Numbered from the stretch's first letter, positions 32,359 through 41,222 are shown. The stretch: DNA of 41,480 nucleotides from Desulfovibrio sp. (GCA_014804965.1 JAAUYU010000012.1:67493-108972); one strand, 5' to 3'. The notes: generated by a model from the sequence alone, not told the origin. Program-made: numbers and translations.

Positions 32359-34397
32359 CAATCCTCCCGGTGAAGCACCAGCGCCACCATGGGCGGCAGG
32401 TAGAGCTCGATATCCTGCTCGGGCCTGTCCGCCAGCGGCTTCGTGAAATGCTCCAGCGGCGGCTTCGTCACCACGAGGTTGCCGTGGCCGCCGAAGCGCG
32501 GATCGTCCGAAGACAGCAATTCCACATACTTGCCGGGTGTCACGGCGAAGAGCAGGCCCTCCTTGGCCTCGGTCTCATTGAAATTGAAGGCGAAGAGCAG
32601 CCTGCCGCGCTCGAAGGCCAGAAGGCGGTCCTCCTCATGGATGTAGCGAAACACCGGCTGCTTGCAGAAATCCTTGATGTGGTCGGCCACAAGGCCCACA
32701 AGCTCGGCCTTGTCCCAGGCGGCGAGGCCGGAATACTTGAGGTCCGGCCGGTCGGCGAGATACCACTGGCGGTGGGCGTGTTCCTCGGCGTCCAGCCATT
32801 CGGGGTGCCCGAACTCGTTGCCCATGAAGTTGAGATAACCCGCGTCGGCCGTGGCCAGGGTGATGAGCCGCATGAGGCGGTAAAAGGCCAGCCCGCGCGA
32901 GATGTTCCAGCTTTCCGTGCCCTTGCCCATGCCGGTGTACATGGCGTCGCCGAGCAGCCGCCAGATCATGGCGTCGTCGCCGTTGATGCACTGGTCGTGG
33001 CATTCCACATAGCTGATGGTGCGGTCATAGGGGCGGTGATTGGTCATCTCATACCAGAGGCTGCCCATGTCGCGTGGGTTTTCCACGGCCTTGGCCCAAT
33101 AATCCGGGATACCCATGGCGAAGCGGTAGTCAAAGCCGAGGCCGCCCTCGGACGGCGGGCAGGTGAGGCCCGGCATCCCGGAAAACTCCTCGGCGATGGT
33201 CACGCCGTGCGGCACTTCCTCATGCACGAGGGCATTGGCGAGGCAGAGATAGAGCTCGCCCGCCGCGTCCTCGCGCGGGCTCCCGTCCTTGCCGAAGAAA
33301 CAGCGCCCCACATGGGAGAAGTCGTCGTCGCGGCCGTGGTCGATATAGAGCATGTTGCCCACGGCGTCGAAGCGGAAGCCGTCCACACGGTACTCCTCCA
33401 GCCAGTAGCGGCAGTTGGAGAGCAGGAAGCGCCGCGTCATTTCCTGGCTGTAGTCGAAGGATGGCGTGCCCCACTGGTTCACCTTGCTGCTGAAGAAGTA
33501 GTGGCTGCCGTCATAGGCGGCGAGGCCCTGCTCGGTGTTGGATGCCGCGTGGCTGTGGGTGATGTCGAGGATGACCGCGAGCCCGAGGCCGTGCGCCGCG
33601 TCCACGAGGGCCTTGAAGCCGTCGGGCGTGCCGTAGCGGGAGCTGGGCGCGAAATAACTGCTCACCTGGTAGCCGAAGGAGCGGTAGAGCGGATGCTCGA
33701 GAATGCCCATGAGCTGTACGGCCGTATAGCCGTCGGCCTTGATGCGCGGCAGGACCGAGCTCACGAAGTAGTCATAGGTGCCCACGCTGTCCCCCTTGTG
33801 GTCCAGCGAGGACTGCGCCATGCCCACATGGGCCTCGTAAATGCGGGGAAAGACCAGCGGCCCGGGACGGCGGTGCTTGAACTGGTAGGGTTCGGCCGGG
33901 TGCCACACGCGGGCGCACCACTGTTCGGGCACGGCCTTGTCCTGCTCCACCCAGTCGGCGAAGGCGGGCACGCGGCGCAGGGGCGGCGGGGTCTTGCCGA
34001 GGCCCGCGGCGAGGCTTCCCTGCGGCTGGACGCGCAATTCCACATATTCCCCATGCTCAAGGGCGTCGGCGGGGAGCGTCAGCTCAAAGACTCCGCCCTC
34101 CTTGCGCTCGAAGCGGTGGCTGGCGCGCCGCTGGAAGTTGAGGCGGTCCGTGGTGAGCCACACCTCTTCGGCATGGGGCATATATTCCCGCCAGCGCCAG
34201 TGGCCTGTGCCGTTGGCGTCATGGACGAGGTGCAGCCCGAAGGTCTTGTAAAGGTCGGCATAGGCGCGCAATGAGCCATAGGCGGCGGTGATGCGCTCCA
34301 TTTCGGCGGCAAAATCGCGGCTGCGCCGGAGCAGAAATTCGTGATAGGGCGCAAGTGCCGGGTCTTCCAGCGGGTTTTGGGGCGGCGTGTACGACAT
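32358..34397 (-). CDS. glgB: 1,4-alpha-glucan branching enzyme, eukaryote-like GH13
   Basis: The 679-residue enzyme makes alpha-1,6 branches in glycogen. A carbohydrate-binding N-domain (about 50-125) is followed by the GH13 barrel: YEAHVGMAQ, ILEHPLYRSFGYQVSSYFAPSSRYG, nucleophile in DGFRFDAV (D344), acid/base in IAEEFSG (E403), and ECHDQ (D468). The wording of these blocks is that of the plant/animal type (GH13_8) and not E. coli GlgB. It is co-transcribed with a dehydrogenase and a glycosyltransferase-like gene. The ATG at 34397 follows GAGGTC. Confidence 0.92.
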   Translation of the reverse strand: MSYTPPQNPLEDPALAPYHEFLLRRSRDFAAEMERITAAYGSLRAYADLYKTFGLHLVHDANGTGHWRWREYMPHAEEVWLTTDRLNFQRRASHRFERKEGGVFELTLPADALEHGEYVELRVQPQGSLAAGLGKTPPPLRRVPAFADWVEQDKAVPEQWCARVWHPAEPYQFKHRRPGPLVFPRIYEAHVGMAQSSLDHKGDSVGTYDYFVSSVLPRIKADGYTAVQLMGILEHPLYRSFGYQVSSYFAPSSRYGTPDGFKALVDAAHGLGLAVILDITHSHAASNTEQGLAAYDGSHYFFSSKVNQWGTPSFDYSQEMTRRFLLSNCRYWLEEYRVDGFRFDAVGNMLYIDHGRDDDFSHVGRCFFGKDGSPREDAAGELYLCLANALVHEEVPHGVTIAEEFSGMPGLTCPPSEGGLGFDYRFAMGIPDYWAKAVENPRDMGSLWYEMTNHRPYDRTISYVECHDQCINGDDAMIWRLLGDAMYTGMGKGTESWNISRGLAFYRLMRLITLATADAGYLNFMGNEFGHPEWLDAEEHAHRQWYLADRPDLKYSGLAAWDKAELVGLVADHIKDFCKQPVFRYIHEEDRLLAFERGRLLFAFNFNETEAKEGLLFAVTPGKYVELLSSDDPRFGGHGNLVVTKPPLEHFTKPLADRPEQDIELYLPPMVALVLHRED

Positions 34398-34471
34398 GGC
34401 GAGACCTCCCGCACACGGCGGTCATGCCGCGCGTCGGCTGCCACGCAGGGTGCGCGTGCGAAACGCGGCGT

Positions 34472-35395
34472 TTACGGCTGCCCGCGCCACTCCTTGCCGG
34501 AGAGGGCGGCGAGGCAGAGGATGAGCGCCTGGGTGCCGTCCTTGCCGTGGCCCCTGGCCTGCATCATCCGGTAAAATTCCTCGGCGAGGGTCGTTCCCGG
34601 AAGCACCAGGCGCATCCGGCGGCACTCCTCAAGGCAGAGGCCGAGATCCTTGATGAAATGGTCGATGAAGAAGCCGGGCGCATAGTCGCGCCGAAGCAGG
34701 CGGCGCCCCAGGGTGTTCATGGCCGTGCTGCCCCCGGCGCCGGGCACGACCAGCTCGAGCCACTGGGCCACGTCCAGCCCGGCCTCCTGCGCGAAAAGCA
34801 GGGATTCGCACACGCTGAACATGACGCCCGCCACAGCGATCTGGTTGGCGAGCTTGGCCTGCTGCCCGGAGCCGGGGCCCCCGCAATGCATGAGGCGCTT
34901 GCCCATGGCCTCGAAGCAGGGGCGCAAGGTGTCAAGGGCCGCGGCGTCGCCGCCCACGAAGATGGAAAGCGTGGCTTCACGCGCGCCCACATCCCCGCCC
35001 GTCACCGGCGCGTCGAGGCTGGCGCAGCCCTTGGACTCGGCTTCGGCGGCGATGCGCCGGGCGAGCTCGGGGCTCGAGGTGGTCATGTCGCAGAGGATGC
35101 CGCCCGCCGCAAGGCCGCCCAGGGCGCCGTCCGGGCCGAGCATGACGGCCTCCACATCGGCGGGATAGCCCACGATGGAAAAAACTGCGTCCGACGCCGC
35201 GGCCACGGCAGCCGGGCTTTCCGCCCAGGCCGCACCGCGGGCGAGCAGGGGCCCGGCCTTGGACTTCGTCCGCGTATAGACAGTGAGCGGCCAGCCCGCA
35301 TCCAGCAGGTGCCCGGCCATGGAGAGGCCCATGACGCCGGTGCCGATCCAGCCAATGCGCAGCCTTTTGCCCTCATGCCTGCCGTCTGCCGTCAT
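34472..35395 (-). CDS. NAD(P)-dependent beta-hydroxyacid dehydrogenase
   Basis: The 307-residue protein belongs to the 3-hydroxyisobutyrate dehydrogenase / tartronate semialdehyde reductase family. It has the Rossmann motif IGWIGTGVMGLSMAGHLL (18-23 GTGVMG), the substrate signature DAPVTGGDVGA (128-138), and the catalytic lysine in GQQAKLANQ (K181). The substrate (hydroxyisobutyrate, tartronate semialdehyde or succinic semialdehyde) cannot be fixed. The ATG at 35395 follows GAGGGGAC. It is 74 bases upstream of glgB, with its own likely promoter at 35458-35486. Confidence 0.88.
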   Translation of the reverse strand: MTADGRHEGKRLRIGWIGTGVMGLSMAGHLLDAGWPLTVYTRTKSKAGPLLARGAAWAESPAAVAAASDAVFSIVGYPADVEAVMLGPDGALGGLAAGGILCDMTTSSPELARRIAAEAESKGCASLDAPVTGGDVGAREATLSIFVGGDAAALDTLRPCFEAMGKRLMHCGGPGSGQQAKLANQIAVAGVMFSVCESLLFAQEAGLDVAQWLELVVPGAGGSTAMNTLGRRLLRRDYAPGFFIDHFIKDLGLCLEECRRMRLVLPGTTLAEEFYRMMQARGHGKDGTQALILCLAALSGKEWRGQP

Positions 35396-35457
35396 GACCG
35401 TCCCCTCGCTCGTGCTGTCCTTCCGTTGTGGCGAGCCTCAACCGGCCGCCTGTCAGA

Positions 35458-35486
35458 AGTATTTCCCAGTTGCGGTTTTTTTTCAA
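35458..35486 (-). promoter_or_regulatory. Promoter of the dehydrogenase-glgB operon
   Basis: On the minus strand TTGAAA (35481-35486) and AATACT (35458-35463) are 17 bases apart. The -35 overlaps the stop codon of the upstream membrane protein gene. Confidence 0.5.
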
Positions 35487-36238
35487 GACTTGGGCTTTTC
35501 CTCATCCTCATAGGTGGGTTCGCCGTCCGGGTCGGTGCGTGGGAAGAACGAGAAGGACGATTCCTCGGCGGCCTCGTCGCTTTCCGCGGCCACGGCAGGC
35601 GCGGCGGGTGTGCGCATGGCCCCGTGCCAGAGGGCGATCCCGGCCCCGAGCCAGCCCACGAAGATGACCACCCCCATGAGCGCGCAGCCGAGGCGTTTTT
35701 TGCGCGGGGGCTCGGCCTCGTCTGCCGGGGCGGCCACAACGCCCGAGGGAAGGCCTGCATCGTCGCCGCCCATGACTTCGGGTGTGGGCTCCACGCCTTC
35801 GTTGATGGCGCTTTCCGCCGATGTCTGCGGCATTTCGGGCCCTTCAGGGGTGAAACCGGGCACGGGCGGCGGCGTCACGCCCACGGGCTCGCCCCCGATG
35901 ATGTGCGACTGGTCCACGCCCGCAAGCATGAGCGCGCAGGAGCCCGCGCCGGGGAGGGTGAGCGTATAGGCGTCGTCCGGGTCGAGGTTGTCCACCACGC
36001 CGGGGCCGAGCATGAGCCGCTGGCAGCCGTCGCCCTTTTCAATGTCGTCCCGGCCGCTGTCCCAGCCGTCCGGGGTGAGCGAGGTCTCCTCCTGCCCCCA
36101 GCCGGAGCCGGAAAGCCACGCGCCGTCGGAAGCGCGCCTGAGCAGGAGGACAGGGGACGCAAGCGGGGGCGCTCCGTAAATTTCAATGACGGAGTAGCCG
36201 GGGCCTCGGTGCGGATCGGGGAGCAGTGTGGCGCGCAT
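35483..36238 (-). CDS. Hypothetical protein with one membrane segment
   Basis: No family is recognised. The 251-residue protein has a folded-looking N-terminal part (about 1-115, with MRATLLPDPHRGPGYSVIEIYG and the IGGEPVGVTPPP end), a Pro/Glu-rich linker, a basic stretch PPRKKRL, and one membrane helix at about 184-206 (CALMGVVIFVGWLGAGIALW), leaving a short acidic tail. It looks like a single-pass inner-membrane protein with the larger soluble part on the N-terminal side. The ATG at 36238 is chosen over the track start at 36307, which has no coding-like N-terminus; its ribosome-binding site is weak. Confidence 0.55.
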   Translation of the reverse strand: MRATLLPDPHRGPGYSVIEIYGAPPLASPVLLLRRASDGAWLSGSGWGQEETSLTPDGWDSGRDDIEKGDGCQRLMLGPGVVDNLDPDDAYTLTLPGAGSCALMLAGVDQSHIIGGEPVGVTPPPVPGFTPEGPEMPQTSAESAINEGVEPTPEVMGGDDAGLPSGVVAAPADEAEPPRKKRLGCALMGVVIFVGWLGAGIALWHGAMRTPAAPAVAAESDEAAEESSFSFFPRTDPDGEPTYEDEEKPKS

Positions 36239-36338
36239 GGCAGTTCCAGGGAAATGGTCAGGGAGAAAGTGCCAGCAAGCATAGCAGGAGGCGCGCCCGC
36301 TCTTCAAGCCTTTTGCGCGCGGGGTGGTCGGAGCTCAT

Positions 36339-36367
36339 TTGCCATCTCTGGAATTTTGGTTTATGGA
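36339..36367 (+). promoter_or_regulatory. Promoter of the TAXI-TRAP operon
   Basis: TTGCCA (36339-36344) and TATGGA (36362-36367) are 17 bases apart. The leader to the ATG at 36455 is about 80 bases. Confidence 0.5.
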
Positions 36368-36454
36368 AAGCGCTTCTCACCACACACCCATCGGTGCGCG
36401 GCACAGCTTGCGGGCATCTGCCGGGCAAACATCTTTTCTCAAGGAGAACCACTG

Positions 36455-37408
36455 ATGAAAAAACTCCTGGGCCTTCTTCTCGCTGGCGCCCTCATCCTTG
36501 CCTCCGGCACGGCCTTCGCCGCCGACGGCAAGCGCCTCACCCTCGCCACGGGTGGCACCTCCGGCGTCTATTATCCCCTGGGCGGGGCCATCGGCCAGGT
36601 GCTGAGCAACAAGAGCGACGGCACGCTTTCCGTCACGGCCCAGGCCACGGGTGCTTCCGGCGAGAACATGCGCCTTGTGGAAGCGGGCGACGTGGATTTC
36701 GCCATCGTCCAGAATGACGTGGCCGACGCGGCCTTCAACGGCAACGCCCCCTTCAAGGGCAAGCTCGGCGACGTGCGCGCCATCGCCCGCCTGTATCCCG
36801 AATACATCCACGTCGTCGCCAGCAAGGACAGCGGCGTGAAGAACCTCGAGGATTTTAAGGGCAAGAAGGTCTCCGTGGGCGCGCGCGGCAGCGGCAATGA
36901 GGTGAACTGCCGCCAGATTTTTGATTTCTACGGGCTCGACTACAAGAACCTGGAGCCCATCTTCCTCCCCTACGGCGAGACGGCCGACCAGTTCAAGGAC
37001 CGCCAGGTGGACGGCTTCGTGTTCTCCATCGGTACCCCGGCCCCGGCCATCCAGGACATCACCACCACGCAGGACGTGGTCTTTGTGCCGCTTGAAGGCG
37101 CCAAGGCGGACGAGGTCATTGCCAAGTTCCCCTATCTCGTGAAGGACGCCATCCCGGCCAAGACCTACAAGGGTCAGGAAAACGCCGTGCCCACCCTTTC
37201 CGTGCAGGCCATCCTCGTGGCCAACAAGGACATGCCCGACGATGTGGCCTACAACCTCACCAAGACGCTCTTTGAGAATCTTGGCGACGTGGCCAAGGGG
37301 CACAACAAGGGCTCGGAGATCCTGCTGGAGAAGGCCGCCGACGGCGTGACCATCCCCTTCCATCCGGGTGCCGAAAAGTACCTCAAGGAAAAGGGCATCC
37401 TGAAGTAG
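36455..37408 (+). CDS. TAXI-family TRAP transporter solute-binding protein
   Basis: The 317-residue periplasmic protein has a clear signal peptide (MKKLLGLLLAGALILASGTAFA) and the TAXI fold: LTLATGGTSGVYYPLGGAIGQVLS, VDFAIVQNDVA, GARGSGNEV and PAKTYKGQ. It captures a solute, often glutamate or another carboxylate, and hands it to the fused permease. The solute cannot be read from sequence. The ATG at 36455 follows AAGGAGAA. It is followed by DUF1850 and the permease. Confidence 0.9.
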   Translation: MKKLLGLLLAGALILASGTAFAADGKRLTLATGGTSGVYYPLGGAIGQVLSNKSDGTLSVTAQATGASGENMRLVEAGDVDFAIVQNDVADAAFNGNAPFKGKLGDVRAIARLYPEYIHVVASKDSGVKNLEDFKGKKVSVGARGSGNEVNCRQIFDFYGLDYKNLEPIFLPYGETADQFKDRQVDGFVFSIGTPAPAIQDITTTQDVVFVPLEGAKADEVIAKFPYLVKDAIPAKTYKGQENAVPTLSVQAILVANKDMPDDVAYNLTKTLFENLGDVAKGHNKGSEILLEKAADGVTIPFHPGAEKYLKEKGILK

Positions 37409-37411
37409 GCC

Positions 37412-38026
37412 TTGAACACGTCTCCTGAACACAGGCTTTGCAGCGGCGACCGGGCGGGACAGGCTCCCGCCCGGCGCGGTTTTTCGCCCCGGCCCGACTG
37501 TAGGGCGGGGCAGCGCCTTGTCCGGCTGCTGGGCGCGCTCCTGCTGGGCGCTACGCTGCTCCTGCCGCCCCCGGCGAGTGCTGCCGAGGGAGCGGCGGGC
37601 GAGCTCTGCGTCCTCGACGCCGCGGGGGCTGTCGCGGGCGCGTGGCCCCTTGCGGAGGGGCAGGGCTTTGCCATCCGCTATACCCATTCCGTGGCGCTCA
37701 CGCCGGTGGAAGACCATTTTGTCATCAGGGGCGGCGTCATCCACCTGGACAAGACCGTCTATCAGGATTTCGGCGCGGGGCTCCCCACCGCCCCGGACCC
37801 GGGCCAGCGCATGAGCGTGGTCGACGGGCGACTCGTCATCAGCGGCTTTGCGCGCCCGCTTGAGAGGTTCGATGTGCGCGTGGGGCGCGTGGCCGGGCAC
37901 ACCCTGTTGCTGCCCACGGGCGCGGGACCGGCGGAGACCCCGCTCGCGGATCTCGCCCCCGCGGGCAGTGCCCTCACCTTTACCTATGCCCCGCACGGAT
38001 GCGGAAGCCGGGCACTGCGCCCATGA
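37412..38026 (+). CDS. DUF1850 protein of the TRAP operon, start uncertain
   Basis: The protein contains the DUF1850 core: FAIRYTHSVALTPVEDHFVIRGG...IHLDKTVYQDFGAGLP. These small proteins regularly lie between TAXI binding proteins and fused TRAP permeases and are probably accessory subunits. A hydrophobic segment LLGALLLGATLLLPPPASA near residues 39-57 looks like a signal peptide, so about 36 residues precede it, which is odd. The track start is TTG at 37412, three bases past the TAXI stop, with AAGTAGG nearby. No ATG lies closer, so I keep TTG with low certainty about the start. Confidence 0.7.
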   Translation: MNTSPEHRLCSGDRAGQAPARRGFSPRPDCRAGQRLVRLLGALLLGATLLLPPPASAAEGAAGELCVLDAAGAVAGAWPLAEGQGFAIRYTHSVALTPVEDHFVIRGGVIHLDKTVYQDFGAGLPTAPDPGQRMSVVDGRLVISGFARPLERFDVRVGRVAGHTLLLPTGAGPAETPLADLAPAGSALTFTYAPHGCGSRALRP

Positions 38027-38044
38027 GTCATTCCAGAGGCAGCC

Positions 38045-40165
38045 ATGAGTCATAAAGAGCGGATGCAGGTCATCGGGCAGGAAGGTTCCGGCGGTTTCGC
38101 CCTCGAGGAGGGGAGCCGCCTGGATTCTGACGCCGCCGAAAAGATCCAGGACACGCTGGACGTTTCGGAAATCGTCGCCAAGTACGACAAGGAAGCCACC
38201 TTCCGCACCTTCCGGGGCTGGCTCAAGATTTTTATCAGCTGCGTCTGCATTGTCTTTTCCGGCTTCCAGCTCTTCACGGCGGCCACGGGCCTTTATCCGC
38301 CCCAGATACAGCGCTCCATCCACCTCGGTTTCGTGCTCGTGCTCATCTACCTGCTCTATCCGGCGCGCGCCGACGGCAACAAGCACCGCCTCAACTGGTA
38401 CGACGTGGTGCTGGCCGCGGCCGGGGCGGCGGTGTGCGGCTATATCATCTGGAATTACGATACCATCGTGCTGGACGCCGGGCCGCCCACCGAGATGGAC
38501 TTCATCTTCGGCTGCGCGTCCATCCTGCTGGTGCTGGAGGCCACACGGCGCATCGTGGGCCTGCCCATCACCCTTGTGGCCATCGTGTTCCTGCTCTACG
38601 CCAAGTTCGGGAACCTGCTGCCGGGCATGATGGGCCATCCGGGCTTCTCGCTCAAGCGCATCGTGGGCCACATGTACCTCACCACCGAAGGGCTTTTCGG
38701 GATGCCGCTCGGCGTGGCCGCGTCCTTTGTGTTTCTCTTTATCCTGTTCGGGGCCTTCCTGCACAGCACGGGCCTCGGCAAGTTCTTCATCGACCTCGCG
38801 CTCGGCGCGGCCGGCAGGTTCGTGGGCGGCCCGGCCAAGGTAGCCGTGCTCGCCAGCGGCTTTTTCGGCACCATTTCGGGCTCGTCCGTGGCCAATACCG
38901 TATCCACGGGCACCTTCACCATCCCGCTGATGAAGAGCGTGGGCTATCGCGGCGCCTTTGCCGGTGCGGTGGAGGCCGCCTCCTCCACGGGCGGCCAGAT
39001 CATGCCGCCCATCATGGGGGCCGCGGCCTTCATCATGGCCCAGTTCCTGGGCGTGGGCTATGTGGAGATCGCCAAGGCGGCTCTCATCCCGGCGCTTCTC
39101 TACTATCTCGCCGTGGGCTTCATGGTGCACATGGAGGCCAAGCGCCTCGGCCTCAAGGGCATCCCCAAGGACAGGCTGCCCAAGCCCTGGCATGTGCTCA
39201 GGCAGGGCGGCTATTTGCTCGTGCCCATCATCGTGCTCGTCTATCTGCTCATGCAGGGCTATACGCCGCTCAAGTCGGCCTATTACTGCATCGTGACCAC
39301 CGTGGTCATCTCCCTCGTGGCCAACAACTGGAAGGCCTGGGCCGGCGCTGGCCCCAGCGGCATGACCGTGAGAAGCAGCCTCGCGCAGTGCAACAAGCTG
39401 GCCCTGAAGGACGTGCTCATGGCCATGGAGAACGGCGGGCGCCTCGCGCTGGGCGTTTCCGCCGCCTGCGCCTGCACGGGCTTTGTCATCGGCGTGGTCA
39501 CGCTCACCGGCGTGGGCCTCAAGCTCGCCAACGCCATCCTGGCGCTCTCGGCGGGGAGCTTCGCGCTCACCCTCGTGCTCACCATGTTCTCGTCCATCAT
39601 CCTCGGCATGGGGCTTCCCACCACGGCGAAATATATCGTGCTCGCCACCATCGCCGCGCCCGCCATCCAGAGCTTCGGCGTGCCCCAGCTTGCCGCGCAC
39701 CTCTTCATCATGTATTTCGGCATCCTCGCGGACCTGACGCCCCCGGTGGCGCTGGCCGCCTATGCCGCCGCGGGCATCGCCAGGGCGGAGCCCAACGCCA
39801 CGGGCTTCATGGCCGTGAAGCTGGCCTTCGCGGGATTTCTCATTCCCTATATCTTCTGCTACAATCCGGCCCTGCTCATGATTGGCGCGGATACCTGGGA
39901 GATCGTCTTTATCGTCTGCACCGCGGCCGTGGGCATTGCGGCGCTCTCCTTTGCGAGCGTGGGCTACTGGCTGCGCAATCTCTACTTCTGGGAGCGGCTC
40001 ATCCTCGTGGGCGCGGCCATCACGCTCATCACGCCCGGCCTCAAGACCGACATCATCGGCCTCAGCCTCATGGCCGGGGTCTATGTGCTCCAGCGCGTGT
40101 TCAAGGCGGGGCCGGGACAGCCACTCGTGGAGGGCGGAAAGGGCGGAACGGCCCCCGCCGCCTAA
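38045..40165 (+). CDS. Fused TRAP transporter permease (4TM/12TM)
   Basis: The 706-residue inner-membrane protein combines the small and large TRAP membrane subunits: an N-terminal DctQ-like part to about residue 190 and a DctM-like part thereafter. The signatures SGSSVANTVSTGTFTIPLMKSVGYRG, GGQIMPPIMGAAAFIMAQFL and GMGLPTTAKYIVLATIAAPAIQSFG are those of TAXI-linked permeases. It uses an ion gradient, usually sodium. It closes the operon of binding protein, DUF1850 and permease, and a strong terminator follows at 40190. The ATG follows AGAGGCAGCC. Confidence 0.92.
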   Translation: MSHKERMQVIGQEGSGGFALEEGSRLDSDAAEKIQDTLDVSEIVAKYDKEATFRTFRGWLKIFISCVCIVFSGFQLFTAATGLYPPQIQRSIHLGFVLVLIYLLYPARADGNKHRLNWYDVVLAAAGAAVCGYIIWNYDTIVLDAGPPTEMDFIFGCASILLVLEATRRIVGLPITLVAIVFLLYAKFGNLLPGMMGHPGFSLKRIVGHMYLTTEGLFGMPLGVAASFVFLFILFGAFLHSTGLGKFFIDLALGAAGRFVGGPAKVAVLASGFFGTISGSSVANTVSTGTFTIPLMKSVGYRGAFAGAVEAASSTGGQIMPPIMGAAAFIMAQFLGVGYVEIAKAALIPALLYYLAVGFMVHMEAKRLGLKGIPKDRLPKPWHVLRQGGYLLVPIIVLVYLLMQGYTPLKSAYYCIVTTVVISLVANNWKAWAGAGPSGMTVRSSLAQCNKLALKDVLMAMENGGRLALGVSAACACTGFVIGVVTLTGVGLKLANAILALSAGSFALTLVLTMFSSIILGMGLPTTAKYIVLATIAAPAIQSFGVPQLAAHLFIMYFGILADLTPPVALAAYAAAGIARAEPNATGFMAVKLAFAGFLIPYIFCYNPALLMIGADTWEIVFIVCTAAVGIAALSFASVGYWLRNLYFWERLILVGAAITLITPGLKTDIIGLSLMAGVYVLQRVFKAGPGQPLVEGGKGGTAPAA

Positions 40166-40189
40166 GGTGGCGCGCTTTTGCAGGTCAGG

Positions 40190-40219
40190 AAAAGGGCTTC
40201 CCGCGAGGGAAGCCCTTTT
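40190..40219 (+). terminator. Terminator of the TRAP operon
   Basis: AAAAGGGCTTCCC and GGGAAGCCCTTTT form a perfect 13-bp stem with a 4-base loop, ending in T4. It is the strongest rightward terminator in the window. Confidence 0.85.
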
Positions 40220-40269
40220 CAACATGGGGCCGGAATAATGGGGAACGACATCAGGAAGAAGCGAAAAAA

Positions 40270-40304
40270 ATCAGCTACAGGCGAAAAAACAACTTGTAGC
40301 TGAT
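40270..40304 (+). repeat. Perfect 10-bp inverted repeat before the S24 repressor gene
   Basis: ATCAGCTACA (40270-40279) and TGTAGCTGAT (40295-40304) are exact inverses spaced by 15 bases. The right arm overlaps the -35 box of the likely promoter, so the pair could be an operator for autoregulation. Confidence 0.6.
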
Positions 40305-40322
40305 GAAGTTTCCTGTTAGGTT
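40294..40322 (+). promoter_or_regulatory. Candidate promoter of the S24 repressor gene
   Basis: TTGTAG (40294-40299) and TAGGTT (40317-40322) are 17 bases apart, and TGT before the -10 could serve as an extended -10. The inverted repeat overlaps the -35. Confidence 0.45.
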
Positions 40323-40420
40323 GTTTCCGGCTTCCAGGTTGCACTGCCTGTCCGCACAAGGCCCGGGCACCCGCGCCCGGGCCGCCAAACTCGTGAGGCT
40401 GTCCCCACCGGGAGGTTTCC

Positions 40421-41134
40421 ATGGTCCCGCTGCCCACTTCTCCCCGTATGTCCGGCGAGGATGCCGCAGAGTGTCTCAGCCGCCTCATGCGCGCGCTTGA
40501 GGTCACCACGGATGCCGAACTCGCCCGGGCCCTCGGCATCACCCCGCAATCCGTCAATGGCGCGCGCAAACGGCGCGAGGTGCCCCCGGCCTGGGTGCAG
40601 GCCTGCGCCGCGCAGACGGGCGTCAATGCGCACTGGCTCTTTTTCGGGCGCGGGCCCGCGCGCCTGCCTGAAGCCGGGGACGACGAGCTCCCGAGCTCCC
40701 CTGCGGACTGCGAGAGCGAGCTTGTCACCATCCCCCTCGCCGAGGCGCGGCTCTCCGCCGGTACAGGCAGCCTTGAGGTCAGCGACGCCCGGGAGGGCGG
40801 CTACGCCTTTCGCAGCGATTTTCTGCGCCGCAAGGGCAATCCCCGGCGCATGGTGCTCATGCGCGTATCCGGCGACAGCATGGTGCCGGAAATCTATGAT
40901 AATGACGTGGTCCTGCTGGACCAGGGCCAGAAGGAGATCTCGCCGGGGCGGCTCTATGCCGTGGGCTTCGAGGATGCCATCTATATCAAGCGGGTGGACA
41001 AGCTCCCCGGCAAGATCATCCTCCACAGCGCCAATCCGGCATACCCGCCCCTGAGCCTCGATTTGCGCGGCGACGGCGCGGACCAGTTCCGCGTCATCGG
41101 GCGCGTGCTCTGGTCCGGGCGCGAATACCGCTGA
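40421..41134 (+). CDS. LexA/CI-like repressor with S24 peptidase domain
   Basis: The 237-residue protein has a phage-CI-type helix-turn-helix (about 18-62: ELARALGITPQSVNGARKRREVP, then WVQACAAQTGVNAHWLFFGRGP) and a C-terminal S24 peptidase domain. The catalytic pair is S153 in SGDSMVPEIYDND and K190 in AIYIKRV, 37 residues apart as in LexA. LSAGTGS (A113-G114) is a likely self-cleavage site. Such proteins are cleaved with RecA help after DNA damage. No phage gene is nearby, so it may be a leftover or a domesticated regulator. GGGAGG precedes the ATG. Confidence 0.85.
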   Translation: MVPLPTSPRMSGEDAAECLSRLMRALEVTTDAELARALGITPQSVNGARKRREVPPAWVQACAAQTGVNAHWLFFGRGPARLPEAGDDELPSSPADCESELVTIPLAEARLSAGTGSLEVSDAREGGYAFRSDFLRRKGNPRRMVLMRVSGDSMVPEIYDNDVVLLDQGQKEISPGRLYAVGFEDAIYIKRVDKLPGKIILHSANPAYPPLSLDLRGDGADQFRVIGRVLWSGREYR

Positions 41135-41222
41135 GGCGGGGGCTCCGCTTTCGCCGGGCTTCAAGCCATAGAGGGCTCTGGCGGAGAGGGCTTTTCCCGC
41201 CGGACGCAGGCACGTTCCCGGC

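Noticed and set aside
36377-40225. 1282-residue ORF on the minus strand
   Set aside because: It is the antisense shadow of the TAXI-TRAP operon. Its His/Arg/Gly/Glu-rich low-complexity composition is typical of antisense frames in high-GC DNA, and it crosses three well-supported genes.
40421-41134. Prophage around the S24 repressor
   Set aside because: No integrase, capsid, tail, lysis or attachment-site sequence is seen on either side. The flanks are a TRAP operon and a DUF2156 gene.
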